DNA of 11,274 bases from Candidatus Yonathbacteria bacterium RIFOXYC2_FULL_47_9 (GCA_001825115.1 MHUY01000010.1:9717-20990), one strand, 5' to 3'; positions 6,325 through 11,274 are shown, numbered from the stretch's first letter. Numbers and translations are program-made. Notes: generated by a model not told the origin, from the letters alone.

Positions 6325-7509
6325 ATGATTGAACATAAGCTAACAGAGCAAGAAAAAAGACGAGGTTTCCTCGGCCTTTATTTTGGGCGTGTCATAACAA
6401 CCATATCAACAGCACTTCTCGGTATCTTTCTTCCTATCTTTCTCTATGAACTCTTTGATCGTAACATCCATGCGGTTCTTGCTTATTACTTTATTGCAGG
6501 ACTCGTCTACATGCTCCTTGTTGCGAAAGGCGCTCAATTTCTCAACAGATTCGGCTTTCGAAAGGCTCTCGTCGTAGGAACTATTGCAGCCGCTGCAGTT
6601 AATACTGGCTACTATTTTCTCACGAAAGAGAATGTGCTTTTTATTATGCCCCTTATTATTTTTCTCTTGGTCGTTTTTCGCATGCTCTTTTGGATCCCGT
6701 ATCATGTTGATTTTGCGCTCTTCACAAAGAAGGGAAACAGGGGCAGGCAAGTTGGATTTCTCCTCGCGACATTGACGCTGCTTGGCGTTGCCGGACCAAT
6801 GATAGCTGGCTATGTCATTACTAACTACGGCATCTCAATCCTTTTTACTATTTCTATTATCGTTTTTCTTTTGAGCATCGTTCCATTTTCATTTATTCCC
6901 CGAACCAACGAAAAATTTAGTTGGGATTATGCACGCTCTTGGCGTGAAGTATTTGAAAAAAGGAACAGGGCAGTGGTCCTTGGGAATATAGCCCTAGGGG
7001 CAGAGGAGACTATCGGCGTTATTGTTTGGCCAATTTTTATTTTTCTCCTTCTCGATGGTGACTATTTCAAAGTTGGGGCACTTTCAAGTTTTATAGCGGG
7101 AGCTACCGTCCTCATGCAACTTTCTTTAGGTCACTATCTTGACCGCATAGGCAACAAAAAACATGTTCTCAGAATAGGGAGCATTTTGTACGCACTAGGC
7201 TGGATTGTAAAAATATTTGTAGTAACAGCCTTCCAAGTTTTTATCGCAGGGATCTATCACAAATTTGCCAAGATTTTTACCGATACTTCATTCGATGCTA
7301 TTTTTTACGAACTCGCCGCGGACCAAGGGCACTACATAGATGAATTTACCGTTTTGGGCGAGGTGGCTGTGCAAATAGGGAGGGTAGCCTCAATTGTTGT
7401 CGTAGGAGTCATGGCACTTTATATGAGCATCGAGTGGACGTTTGTGATTGGTGCACTTGCGGCGCTTTCATTAAATGCGCTCTACGGAAAAATGGAACAA
7501 CGAGCATAG
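6325..7509 (+). CDS. Major facilitator superfamily transporter
   Basis: This 394-residue protein has about 11-12 hydrophobic segments, beginning near residues 20-42, 49-68 and 78-97, with a basic loop after the sixth (about 190-215). The cytoplasmic loop NRFGFRKALV after the second helix and its counterpart DRIGNKKHVLRIG in the second half are MFS loop 2-3/8-9 signatures, showing the internal two-fold repeat. It sits in the cytoplasmic membrane and probably moves a small molecule using an ion gradient. No substrate can be read, though DUF-like MFS proteins of this size are common in Patescibacteria, which depend on uptake from others. It follows nth by 6 nt but has its own -10 box. A weak hairpin follows the stop. 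Family is sure, substrate unknown. Confidence 0.88.
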   Translation: MIEHKLTEQEKRRGFLGLYFGRVITTISTALLGIFLPIFLYELFDRNIHAVLAYYFIAGLVYMLLVAKGAQFLNRFGFRKALVVGTIAAAAVNTGYYFLTKENVLFIMPLIIFLLVVFRMLFWIPYHVDFALFTKKGNRGRQVGFLLATLTLLGVAGPMIAGYVITNYGISILFTISIIVFLLSIVPFSFIPRTNEKFSWDYARSWREVFEKRNRAVVLGNIALGAEETIGVIVWPIFIFLLLDGDYFKVGALSSFIAGATVLMQLSLGHYLDRIGNKKHVLRIGSILYALGWIVKIFVVTAFQVFIAGIYHKFAKIFTDTSFDAIFYELAADQGHYIDEFTVLGEVAVQIGRVASIVVVGVMALYMSIEWTFVIGALAALSLNALYGKMEQRA

Positions 7510-7512
7510 AGG

Positions 7513-7533
7513 AAAAGTGTTAACAAAACTTTT
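7513..7533. terminator. Weak hairpin after the MFS gene
   Basis: AAAAGT (7513-7518) pairs with ACTTTT (7528-7533) around a 9-base loop. The stem is A+T-rich and short, so termination would be weak. On the minus strand it follows the small ORF at 7546-7656, as expected for a terminator shared by convergent genes. Confidence 0.3.
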
Positions 7534-7545
7534 CTGCAGGCTATC

Positions 7546-7656
7546 CTAAAGGACTGCAAAGGGAAGTGCTCCAATAACACCAGGTGGAGCACCCCAGTGG
7601 CCTTTCTCTGTCTGAACTATGCACGTCGCACAATTAACCTTGTCAAACCGACGCAC
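7546..7656 (-). CDS. Possible 36-residue protein with a CxxC motif
   Basis: A minus-strand frame with a GTG start at 7656 and a TAG at 7548-7546 encodes MRRFDKVNCATCIVQTEKG, then HWGAPPGVIGALPFAVL. The Cys-x-x-Cys and the WGAPPGVIGALP segment look like real protein rather than random translation, and base composition here fits the chromosome rather than the A+T-rich island. Against it: no ATG, no Shine-Dalgarno, only a doubtful TATATT (7666-7661) four bases before the GTG, and short frames are common by chance. It could be an intact small protein or the tail of a gene cut by insertion of the island; an in-frame stop lies 15 codons upstream of the GTG. No function can be given. Confidence 0.3.
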   Translation of the reverse strand: MRRFDKVNCATCIVQTEKGHWGAPPGVIGALPFAVL

Positions 7657-7674
7657 AAGTAATATACAAAAAGC

Positions 7675-7702
7675 TTGACAATTTGGTGGAAATTGTTATG
7701 AT
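7675..7702 (+). promoter_or_regulatory. Near-consensus sigma-70 promoter with an inverted repeat in its spacer
   Basis: TTGACA (7675-7680) and TATGAT (7697-7702) are 16 bases apart, the best -35/-10 pair in the window. ACAATTTGGTGGAAATTGT (7678-7696), a perfect 7-5-7 inverted repeat, fills the spacer, a classic operator placement. The transcript would start near 7709 and run to the integrase. An AAGGAG at 7718-7723 has no start codon after it. Confidence 0.65.
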
Positions 7703-7743
7703 TCATTTGTCGGTATTAAGGAGTTATTAACAATTTAATATAC

Positions 7744-7792
7744 CCATTGTCCTGAAAAAGGATCACCCCGAAAGGGTTGACGCGAACAATGG
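7744..7792 (+). other. Foldable three-way junction in the integrase leader
   Basis: CCATTGT (7744-7750) pairs with ACAATGG (7786-7792). Inside lie CCT-GAAAA-AGG (7751-7761) and TCACCCC-GAAA-GGGTTGA (7763-7780, one mismatch, GNRA-type loop), then the unpaired CGCGA. It matches no riboswitch or ribozyme I could recognise; hammerhead core bases are not in place. Folding is by eye only. Confidence 0.35.
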
Positions 7793-7804
7793 CTTGTCTC
7801 TATT

Positions 7805-7835
7805 ACAATTTTTCCAAAATTTTTGGTATAATTGT
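7805..7835. repeat. 31-bp interrupted palindrome (candidate attachment core or operator)
   Basis: The arms 7805-7819 and 7821-7835 are complementary at 13 of 15 positions, centred on 7820, with outer ACAATT/AATTGT and inner CCAAAA/TTTTGG. It overlaps the TGGTATAAT box at 7824-7832. The size and symmetry fit a tyrosine-recombinase core site or a repressor operator. Confidence 0.4.
7824..7832 (+). promoter_or_regulatory. Perfect extended -10 upstream of the integrase
   Basis: TGGTATAAT is identical to the box at 771-779. A weak TTACAA (7803-7808) could serve as -35 with 18 bases between. The start would fall near 7839, about 100 nt before the integrase ATG. Confidence 0.5.
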
Positions 7836-7838
7836 TTT

Positions 7839-7937
7839 AAGAAATATTTTCTGCTTGCAGTTGAGGGGGCTACTCCTACTCTTAAAAATATTTGGGTACA
7901 AGCCCAGTTGATTCGCGTCACTGGGTTTTGTATTTTT
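7839..7937 (+). ncRNA. Candidate small RNA or structured leader before the integrase
   Basis: From the predicted start near 7839 the sequence folds at once: AAATATTTT (7842-7850) pairs with AAAATATTT (7885-7893), enclosing CTG-CTTG-CAG (7851-7860) and a GAGGGGG/CCTACTC stem (7864-7882, one mismatch). An intrinsic terminator (7898-7937) ends it. This gives either a free RNA of about 95-100 nt or an attenuating leader of the integrase. No known RNA family was recognised, and only hand folding supports it. Confidence 0.35.
7898..7937 (+). terminator. Intrinsic terminator ending at the integrase start codon
   Basis: ACAAGCCCAGT (7898-7908) pairs with ACTGGGTTTTGT (7920-7931) in a stem of 11 pairs with one bulged T, around an 11-base loop. 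Five T (7933-7937) follow and touch the ATG at 7938. The loop's TTCGCGTCA (7912-7920) is exactly complementary to TGACGCGAA at 7778-7786. Confidence 0.6.
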
Positions 7938-8798
7938 ATGGAACAACATATACAAGAGTTTCTCGAGTTCAAAACAGGGGGAAGATTGAAAAAATCATCG
8001 GCGCGAGATTACCGCAATTCTCTTAACAAGTTTAATGTCATTGTTGGTAAACCGTTGGAGGAGATAAAAAGAGAAGACATAGTGAAGTTTAGAAATATAC
8101 TAAACATGAGCTATGCCCCCAAGGCCGTTGAGCATCATTTCAATGTCGTGCATTGTTTTATTAAATTCTGGAATCCAGAAGTTAAAACAATTTCTCACGA
8201 GAGGATAGAGGTACCTTTAGCAAGGTCAAATCCTCGACTAACCATTACCGAAGCAGAGCATAAACAAATGCTGTCAGTCCTCGAAGAAAATAATTATCAT
8301 GATCTTCAAAAAAGATTATGCTTACAACTTTTGTGGGATTGTGGCTGTAGAGTAGGGGAGCTATGCAGTATCAACTTGGACGACATAGATTTTGACAATC
8401 GAAAAGTAAAAATCAAAACAGAAAAAACTAAAAAGGATCGAGTATTATTTTGGAGCGAAGACACTCACAAAACCTTGTGCAAAATTCTGCCTATAAGGTG
8501 GGAGATTAAAAGAAGCAATGCCCTGTTTATCGGAATGTATAATACTGGGGAATATTCGGATCGTTTAACTTCAAAAACAGTTCAGCGGTGGTTTAAGCAA
8601 ATTAAACTTAGGGCTAGTATAAAACGCGAAATAGTCCCGCATAGCTACAGACACTCAAGAATTCAGAGATGGATAAATACTGGTATCTCGCTTATTGAGG
8701 TCTCGTACTTGTCAGGACACAATAACATAGCCTCACTAGAACACTATATGAGGCTTGGAACAGCTCAGGTTGAGGCTGTGGCGCGCAAGGCTATGTAA
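7938..8798 (+). CDS. Tyrosine recombinase (phage-type integrase)
   Basis: The 286-residue call starts at the ATG at 7938; the frame is open further upstream, but that stretch is structured non-coding sequence. An N-terminal SAM-like core-binding domain (about 1-90) precedes the catalytic domain (about 100-286). All six catalytic residues are visible: Arg138 (CGCRVGEL), a Lys in the beta-hairpin (TEKTKKDR, 161-168), His235 and Arg238 (PHSYRH), His261 (LSGH) and Tyr270 (LEHYMR). It cuts and rejoins DNA through the Tyr and probably integrated this element. No arm-binding domain is obvious, so it resembles short Xer-like or conjugative-element integrases. A terminator touches its start codon and two possible promoters lie upstream, suggesting tight control. 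No excisionase was found. Base composition is more A+T-rich than the genes before it. Confidence 0.93.
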   Translation: MEQHIQEFLEFKTGGRLKKSSARDYRNSLNKFNVIVGKPLEEIKREDIVKFRNILNMSYAPKAVEHHFNVVHCFIKFWNPEVKTISHERIEVPLARSNPRLTITEAEHKQMLSVLEENNYHDLQKRLCLQLLWDCGCRVGELCSINLDDIDFDNRKVKIKTEKTKKDRVLFWSEDTHKTLCKILPIRWEIKRSNALFIGMYNTGEYSDRLTSKTVQRWFKQIKLRASIKREIVPHSYRHSRIQRWINTGISLIEVSYLSGHNNIASLEHYMRLGTAQVEAVARKAM

Positions 8799-8851
8799 TT
8801 TAGCCTGTTTGCAAATAAGTCAGTATTTACAAGACACAAAAGTGTTTTGGG

Positions 8852-8876
8852 TGTTTTTTGTGTTTATCAAAAAACA
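8852..8876 (+). terminator. A/T-rich hairpin after the integrase gene
   Basis: TGTTTTTTG (8852-8860) pairs perfectly with CAAAAAACA (8868-8876) around a 7-base loop; an alternative stem uses ACACAAAA (8834-8841) and TTTTGTGT (8856-8863). Stems this poor in G+C end transcription weakly. A second hairpin, CATAGC/GCTATG, follows at 8875-8903. Confidence 0.35.
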
Positions 8877-8918
8877 TAGCCTCTTGTATGAGAAATTGCT
8901 ATGTGATGCAGTGTAAAG

Positions 8919-8924
8919 TATAAT
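8919..8924 (+). promoter_or_regulatory. -10 box of the methyltransferase gene
   Basis: A consensus TATAAT ends 9 nt before the ATG at 8934, with no Shine-Dalgarno between, so the island gene shares the near-leaderless layout of the chromosomal genes. No control (C) protein gene or C-box was seen. Confidence 0.5.
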
Positions 8925-8933
8925 ATAAGTATA

Positions 8934-9923
8934 ATGACAACAAAAGAACGCGAAGCCATCATAAAAATGGGAGTGATAACACAGAAAGCTCGAATTTCAA
9001 AACTCCCTGCTTACAATAAGACTACTCAGAGCGCATCATCAACAAAATCAAAAAAAGTTAAAAAATATACTTTTATTGATCTCTTTGCTGGAATAGGCGG
9101 TTTTCACTTTGCGTTTCATAATGTTGGAGCTAAATGTGTCCTTGCTTCTGAATGGAACGAGCACGCAAGAAAGACATACCAAACAAATTTTGAAAAAATT
9201 AGTCCTGACTTATTCACATCAGGAAACTTCATTGGAGATATTACAAAAATAGATAAAACGGCAATGCCAGATTTTGACATTTTGACTGGCGGGTTTCCTT
9301 GCCAGCCGTTTAGTCAAGCAGGGTTCAAGAAAGGATTTAGCGATACGCGCGGAACATTATTTTATGATATTGCTGAAATAATTGAGATTAAAAAACCAAA
9401 GGCATTTTTTTTAGAGAATGTTAGAGGTCTTCTTAATCATGACAATGGAAAGACATTTGAAACAATAAAAAAAGTTTTAACAGAAGAATTAGGATATTCA
9501 CTGCATTTCAATATAGTTAAAGCATCTGATCATGGCTTACCACAAAATAGGCCACGCTTATTTATGATTGGTTTTAGAGACAAAGAGGTAAATTTTTCTT
9601 TTCCAGAAAAGCGAGCTCTTGCTTACACAATGTCTGATGTTTTTGGCGCTCCAGTAACCAGAGATATTGGTTTTACTCTTAGGGTTGGTGGCAAAGGCTC
9701 AAAGATTACAGATAGAAGAAATTGGGATAGTTATATGGTAGACGGGAAAGTGAAACGGATTACTCCAAAAGAGGGCAAAAAGATGCAAGGTTTTCCTGAC
9801 GATTTCATTTTTCCTGTTTCAAATAGTGAAGCAATGAAGCAACTGGGGAACAGTGTAGCTATTTGTGCAATACAGGATTACGCAAAAAAGATAATTGAGG
9901 CACTGGATAAACATTATGAGTAG
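8934..9923 (+). CDS. Type II DNA (cytosine-5-)-methyltransferase
   Basis: The 329 residues carry the C5-MTase motifs in order: motif I TFIDLFAGIGGF (46-57, AdoMet binding), motif IV GGFPCQPFSQ with catalytic Cys123, motif VI FLENVRG (Glu161), motif VIII QNRPRL (204-209), motif IX with MQGFPDDF (284-291) and motif X QLGNSVA (303-309). It transfers a methyl group from AdoMet to C5 of cytosine in its site, protecting host DNA. The target-recognition region between VIII and IX (about 217-275) is short and holds LRVGGKGS and RRNWDSYMVDG. A basic, Ser-rich N-terminal extension of about 44 residues precedes motif I. The 8-base overlap with the endonuclease gene shows they form one system. Similarity of the catalytic half to M.HpaII suggests CCGG, but the recognition region does not prove it. 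Confidence 0.95.
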   Translation: MTTKEREAIIKMGVITQKARISKLPAYNKTTQSASSTKSKKVKKYTFIDLFAGIGGFHFAFHNVGAKCVLASEWNEHARKTYQTNFEKISPDLFTSGNFIGDITKIDKTAMPDFDILTGGFPCQPFSQAGFKKGFSDTRGTLFYDIAEIIEIKKPKAFFLENVRGLLNHDNGKTFETIKKVLTEELGYSLHFNIVKASDHGLPQNRPRLFMIGFRDKEVNFSFPEKRALAYTMSDVFGAPVTRDIGFTLRVGGKGSKITDRRNWDSYMVDGKVKRITPKEGKKMQGFPDDFIFPVSNSEAMKQLGNSVAICAIQDYAKKIIEALDKHYE

Positions 9924-10998
9924 CCAAGAACAAACAACAGGGAATACTGGAGAATGGAGTGAGTTATACGCTCTAGCCTTTTTATTAGCAAATGGCGGTG
10001 CTTATGGTGCTGATAAAAACCAAAAGAGGAAAGAGGATTTATTTTACAAAGTCTTAAAAATAATTTTTGAAGAAAAAGTCGGTAAAGAAAAAATGACCTA
10101 TGTGATAAACGGCGAGGTTATTGATATTTTTACCAACACAAACAAGGTTGCAACAATAAAGGTTCAAAAAATACAAAGTATCCTAAAAAAGATGCTCATA
10201 AGTTTGTCTGGTAAAAATGAGGGTCGTGCTTTCCCATTGGAAGCTGGATCAAAGATGATGCAGGTGTTACAAAAAGAAGTTATTAAGGCTTCAAGTTCTG
10301 ACAAAAAAGATTTGGATCTTGTTGTTATTGATTTAAAAACGAATCAACCAAGTCCAGAGATTGGGTTTAGTATAAAATCACAACTTGGTAGCCCCTCAAC
10401 CCTCATAAACGCTTCAAAAGCAACAAATTTTACCTTTGAAATTCTTGACAAGAATATGAAGGTGCCAAGGGCATTGCCGAAATTGCATAATAAAAATGTA
10501 AAAGATAACATTAACCTTTTATTAACCTCGGGGTATAACATTATTTTTAATAAAGTTGATAGTGGAATTTTTCAAAATAACCTTTCTTTAATCGACAGCA
10601 ACCTGCCTGCGTACATTTCAAAAATACTTTTGTCATACTATTCAAGAGGAGCGAATAATTTAGCAGATTTAGTAGATCTCAATTTTCCTGCAACCGACAA
10701 CAAAAGCAAACAACCAACGCATAAAATAAAAGAGTTTTTAAGTATTATGGCCTTAGGTATGATGCCTAATACTAATTGGAACGGCATACTCACAAGCTTG
10801 GGCGGTTTCTTGTTGGTGAAAAAGGACGGTGATGTGCTCTGTTATTATTTGTACAACCTAGAGGATTTTCAGGAATATTTGCTTAATAATACAAAACTTG
10901 ATACCCCAAGTACCACACGATATGGTATTGGAAAAATTATTGAAGAAAACGGTCGCTATTTTATAAAACTGAATCTACAAGTTAGATTTATTAAATAA
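9916..10998 (+). CDS. HpaII-family type II restriction endonuclease
   Basis: The ATG at 9916 overlaps the methyltransferase stop by 8 bases (ATGAGTAG), giving 360 residues; a TTG at 9895 is an unlikely earlier start. The N-terminal TGNTGEWSELYALAFLL, the following YGADKNQ, the central GFSIKSQLGSPSTLINASKATNF (150-172), GMMPNTNWNG (281-290), and GGFLLVKKDGDVLCYYLYN with LLNNTKLDTPSTTR match what I recall of R.HpaII, which cuts CCGG; its length (about 358) is similar. A PD-(D/E)XK-like site may be formed by Asp134 and the SIK (152-154), but this is a guess. Overlap lets ribosomes that finish the methylase restart here, keeping the toxic nuclease behind its antidote. The protein appears intact. 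Specificity is inferred from family, not shown. Confidence 0.83.
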   Translation: MSSQEQTTGNTGEWSELYALAFLLANGGAYGADKNQKRKEDLFYKVLKIIFEEKVGKEKMTYVINGEVIDIFTNTNKVATIKVQKIQSILKKMLISLSGKNEGRAFPLEAGSKMMQVLQKEVIKASSSDKKDLDLVVIDLKTNQPSPEIGFSIKSQLGSPSTLINASKATNFTFEILDKNMKVPRALPKLHNKNVKDNINLLLTSGYNIIFNKVDSGIFQNNLSLIDSNLPAYISKILLSYYSRGANNLADLVDLNFPATDNKSKQPTHKIKEFLSIMALGMMPNTNWNGILTSLGGFLLVKKDGDVLCYYLYNLEDFQEYLLNNTKLDTPSTTRYGIGKIIEENGRYFIKLNLQVRFIK

Positions 10999-11010
10999 CG
11001 CCAATACATT

Positions 11011-11023
11011 CAGACAAAGTCTG
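11011..11023 (+). other. Small hairpin between the endonuclease and SIR2 genes
   Basis: CAGAC-AAA-GTCTG lies in the 36-base gap. No T-run follows, so it is not a typical terminator, and the two genes may share a transcript. GGAAAA (11024-11029 region) before the ATG is at best a weak ribosome site. Confidence 0.25.
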
Positions 11024-11034
11024 GAAAATAAATT

Positions 11035-11274
11035 ATGAAAACATATTTTTACAAAGGAAAGCGAGACATACTATCTGACAAAAATGAGGACGGAAAAGAC
11101 AACTCTGACTTAATCAAAAAAGAAATCTTAAAGATTTTTGATGTTAAAAATCTTTCTTTTTTGATTGGTGCTGGTTGTTCGTCTTTTGTAAAAAAGAACG
11201 AAGGAGGCGCCGAAAAAAAAGGTGTGCAAATAGGCATCCCTGTGATGAGTGTTCTGGCTACAGACTTTTACACA
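11035..11274 (+). CDS. SIR2-domain protein, N-terminal part (3' end outside window)
   Basis: The frame runs from an ATG at 11035 to the window edge, 80 residues with no stop. LSFLIGAGCSS (40-50) is the NAD-binding GAG-x-S motif that opens the SIR2_2-type domain, followed by a short insert rich in Lys and Gly and then GIPVMSVLA (67-75), the usual G-I/T-P-x-M position. SIR2 domains of this type are found in anti-phage systems (Sir2-HerA, DSR, Thoeris-like and others), where they deplete NAD after infection. About 34 charged residues precede the motif. Its place next to a restriction-modification pair supports a defence role. Which system it belongs to depends on the missing C-terminus and next gene. 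The gap to the endonuclease is 36 bases, so co-transcription is possible. Confidence 0.75.
   Translation, partial: MKTYFYKGKRDILSDKNEDGKDNSDLIKKEILKIFDVKNLSFLIGAGCSSFVKKNEGGAEKKGVQIGIPVMSVLATDFYT

Larger units (their letters stand above)
7938..11274 (+). mobile_element. Integrase-linked defence island, left part (right end outside window)
   Basis: A complete tyrosine recombinase, a type II restriction-modification pair and a SIR2-domain gene follow each other on one strand, all visibly richer in A+T than 813-7509. The left boundary must lie between the MFS stop (7509) and the integrase, most likely within the repeat-filled 7630-7835 region. No tRNA or duplicated att sequence was found, and the right end is not in the window. 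Calling it an integrated element is inference. Confidence 0.55.

Noticed and set aside
7566..7592. Perfect 8-bp hairpin GTGCTCCA/TGGAGCAC as a structural RNA
   Set aside because: It can be explained by two similar Gly-Ala codon runs in the minus-strand small ORF, and no T-run follows. Kept only as a remark because that ORF is itself uncertain.
7718..7723. AAGGAG as a Shine-Dalgarno for a leader gene
   Set aside because: No ATG, GTG or TTG lies at a usable distance; ATT is followed at once by a stop.
7744..7792. Hammerhead ribozyme or tRNA fragment
   Set aside because: CTGA and CGAA are present, but CTGANGA, GAAA and the cleavage triplet are not in the needed order; at 49 nt with a 7-bp stem it is too short for a tRNA and has no T-loop.
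7789..7911. 40-residue hydrophobic ORF (ATG at 7789) in the integrase leader
   Set aside because: No Shine-Dalgarno at the right distance, its start lies in a predicted stem, and A/T-rich DNA gives hydrophobic frames by chance. A leader peptide cannot be excluded.
7794..7937. Longer integrase start (TTG at 7794 adding 48 residues)
   Set aside because: The stretch overlaps a palindrome, a promoter and a terminator, lacks conserved integrase residues, and the ATG at 7938 begins the typical core-binding domain.
9895..9915. TTG start for the endonuclease
   Set aside because: It would add MRHWINI, unlike the family N-terminus, while the ATG at 9916 gives a standard stop-start overlap and the expected GEWSE near the beginning.

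Overview
The window looks like a chromosomal piece of a Patescibacteria (CPR, probably Parcubacteria-type) genome, interrupted by the left part of an acquired defence island. The assignment is inferred from gene content and layout, not from a marker gene. It rests on a secreted peptidoglycan-binding protein with a Ser/Thr-rich tail, a single-pass membrane protein ending in an Ada-like Cys domain, a MutY-type glycosylase without its Fe-S cluster, small intergenic gaps, few Shine-Dalgarno sequences, and many genes whose -10 box lies only about 7-14 nt before the start codon.

Region 1 (1-2957, housekeeping). It holds a truncated secreted PG-binding protein (-), a bidirectional terminator, rpmA for ribosomal protein L27 (-), an Ada-like membrane protein (+), a PHP-domain phosphoesterase (+) and a DEDDh-type exonuclease (+). 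The last ends at a second bidirectional terminator shared with a convergent gene. Region 2 (2955-7509) is rich in nucleases and repair genes: a RecB/Cas4-like PD-(D/E)XK nuclease with a probable 4Fe-4S cluster (-), an unrecognised 192-residue protein that has the only clear Shine-Dalgarno (+), a MutY-like glycosylase overlapping an endonuclease III homologue (+), and an MFS transporter (+). Both glycosylases depart from the usual Fe-S signature: MutY lacks it, and Nth has two of its four Cys replaced by His.

Region 3 (about 7510-7937, no large gene) is the densest non-coding stretch. It contains a possible 36-residue ORF on the minus strand and a near-consensus promoter whose spacer is filled by a perfect inverted repeat. 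It also has eight ACAAT/ATTGT motifs, a 31-bp interrupted palindrome over a second promoter, a foldable three-way junction, and an intrinsic terminator ending directly at the integrase start codon. It may be the attachment and control region of the element.

Region 4 (7938 to the window end, visibly more A+T-rich) carries a tyrosine recombinase with all catalytic residues, a type II restriction-modification pair (C5-cytosine methyltransferase overlapping an HpaII-family endonuclease), and the start of a SIR2-domain protein of the kind found in anti-phage systems. The methylase protects host DNA, the endonuclease cuts unmodified DNA, and the SIR2 gene probably adds an NAD-dependent defence; its partner genes lie beyond the window. 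No rRNA, tRNA, CRISPR array or insertion sequence was recognised.
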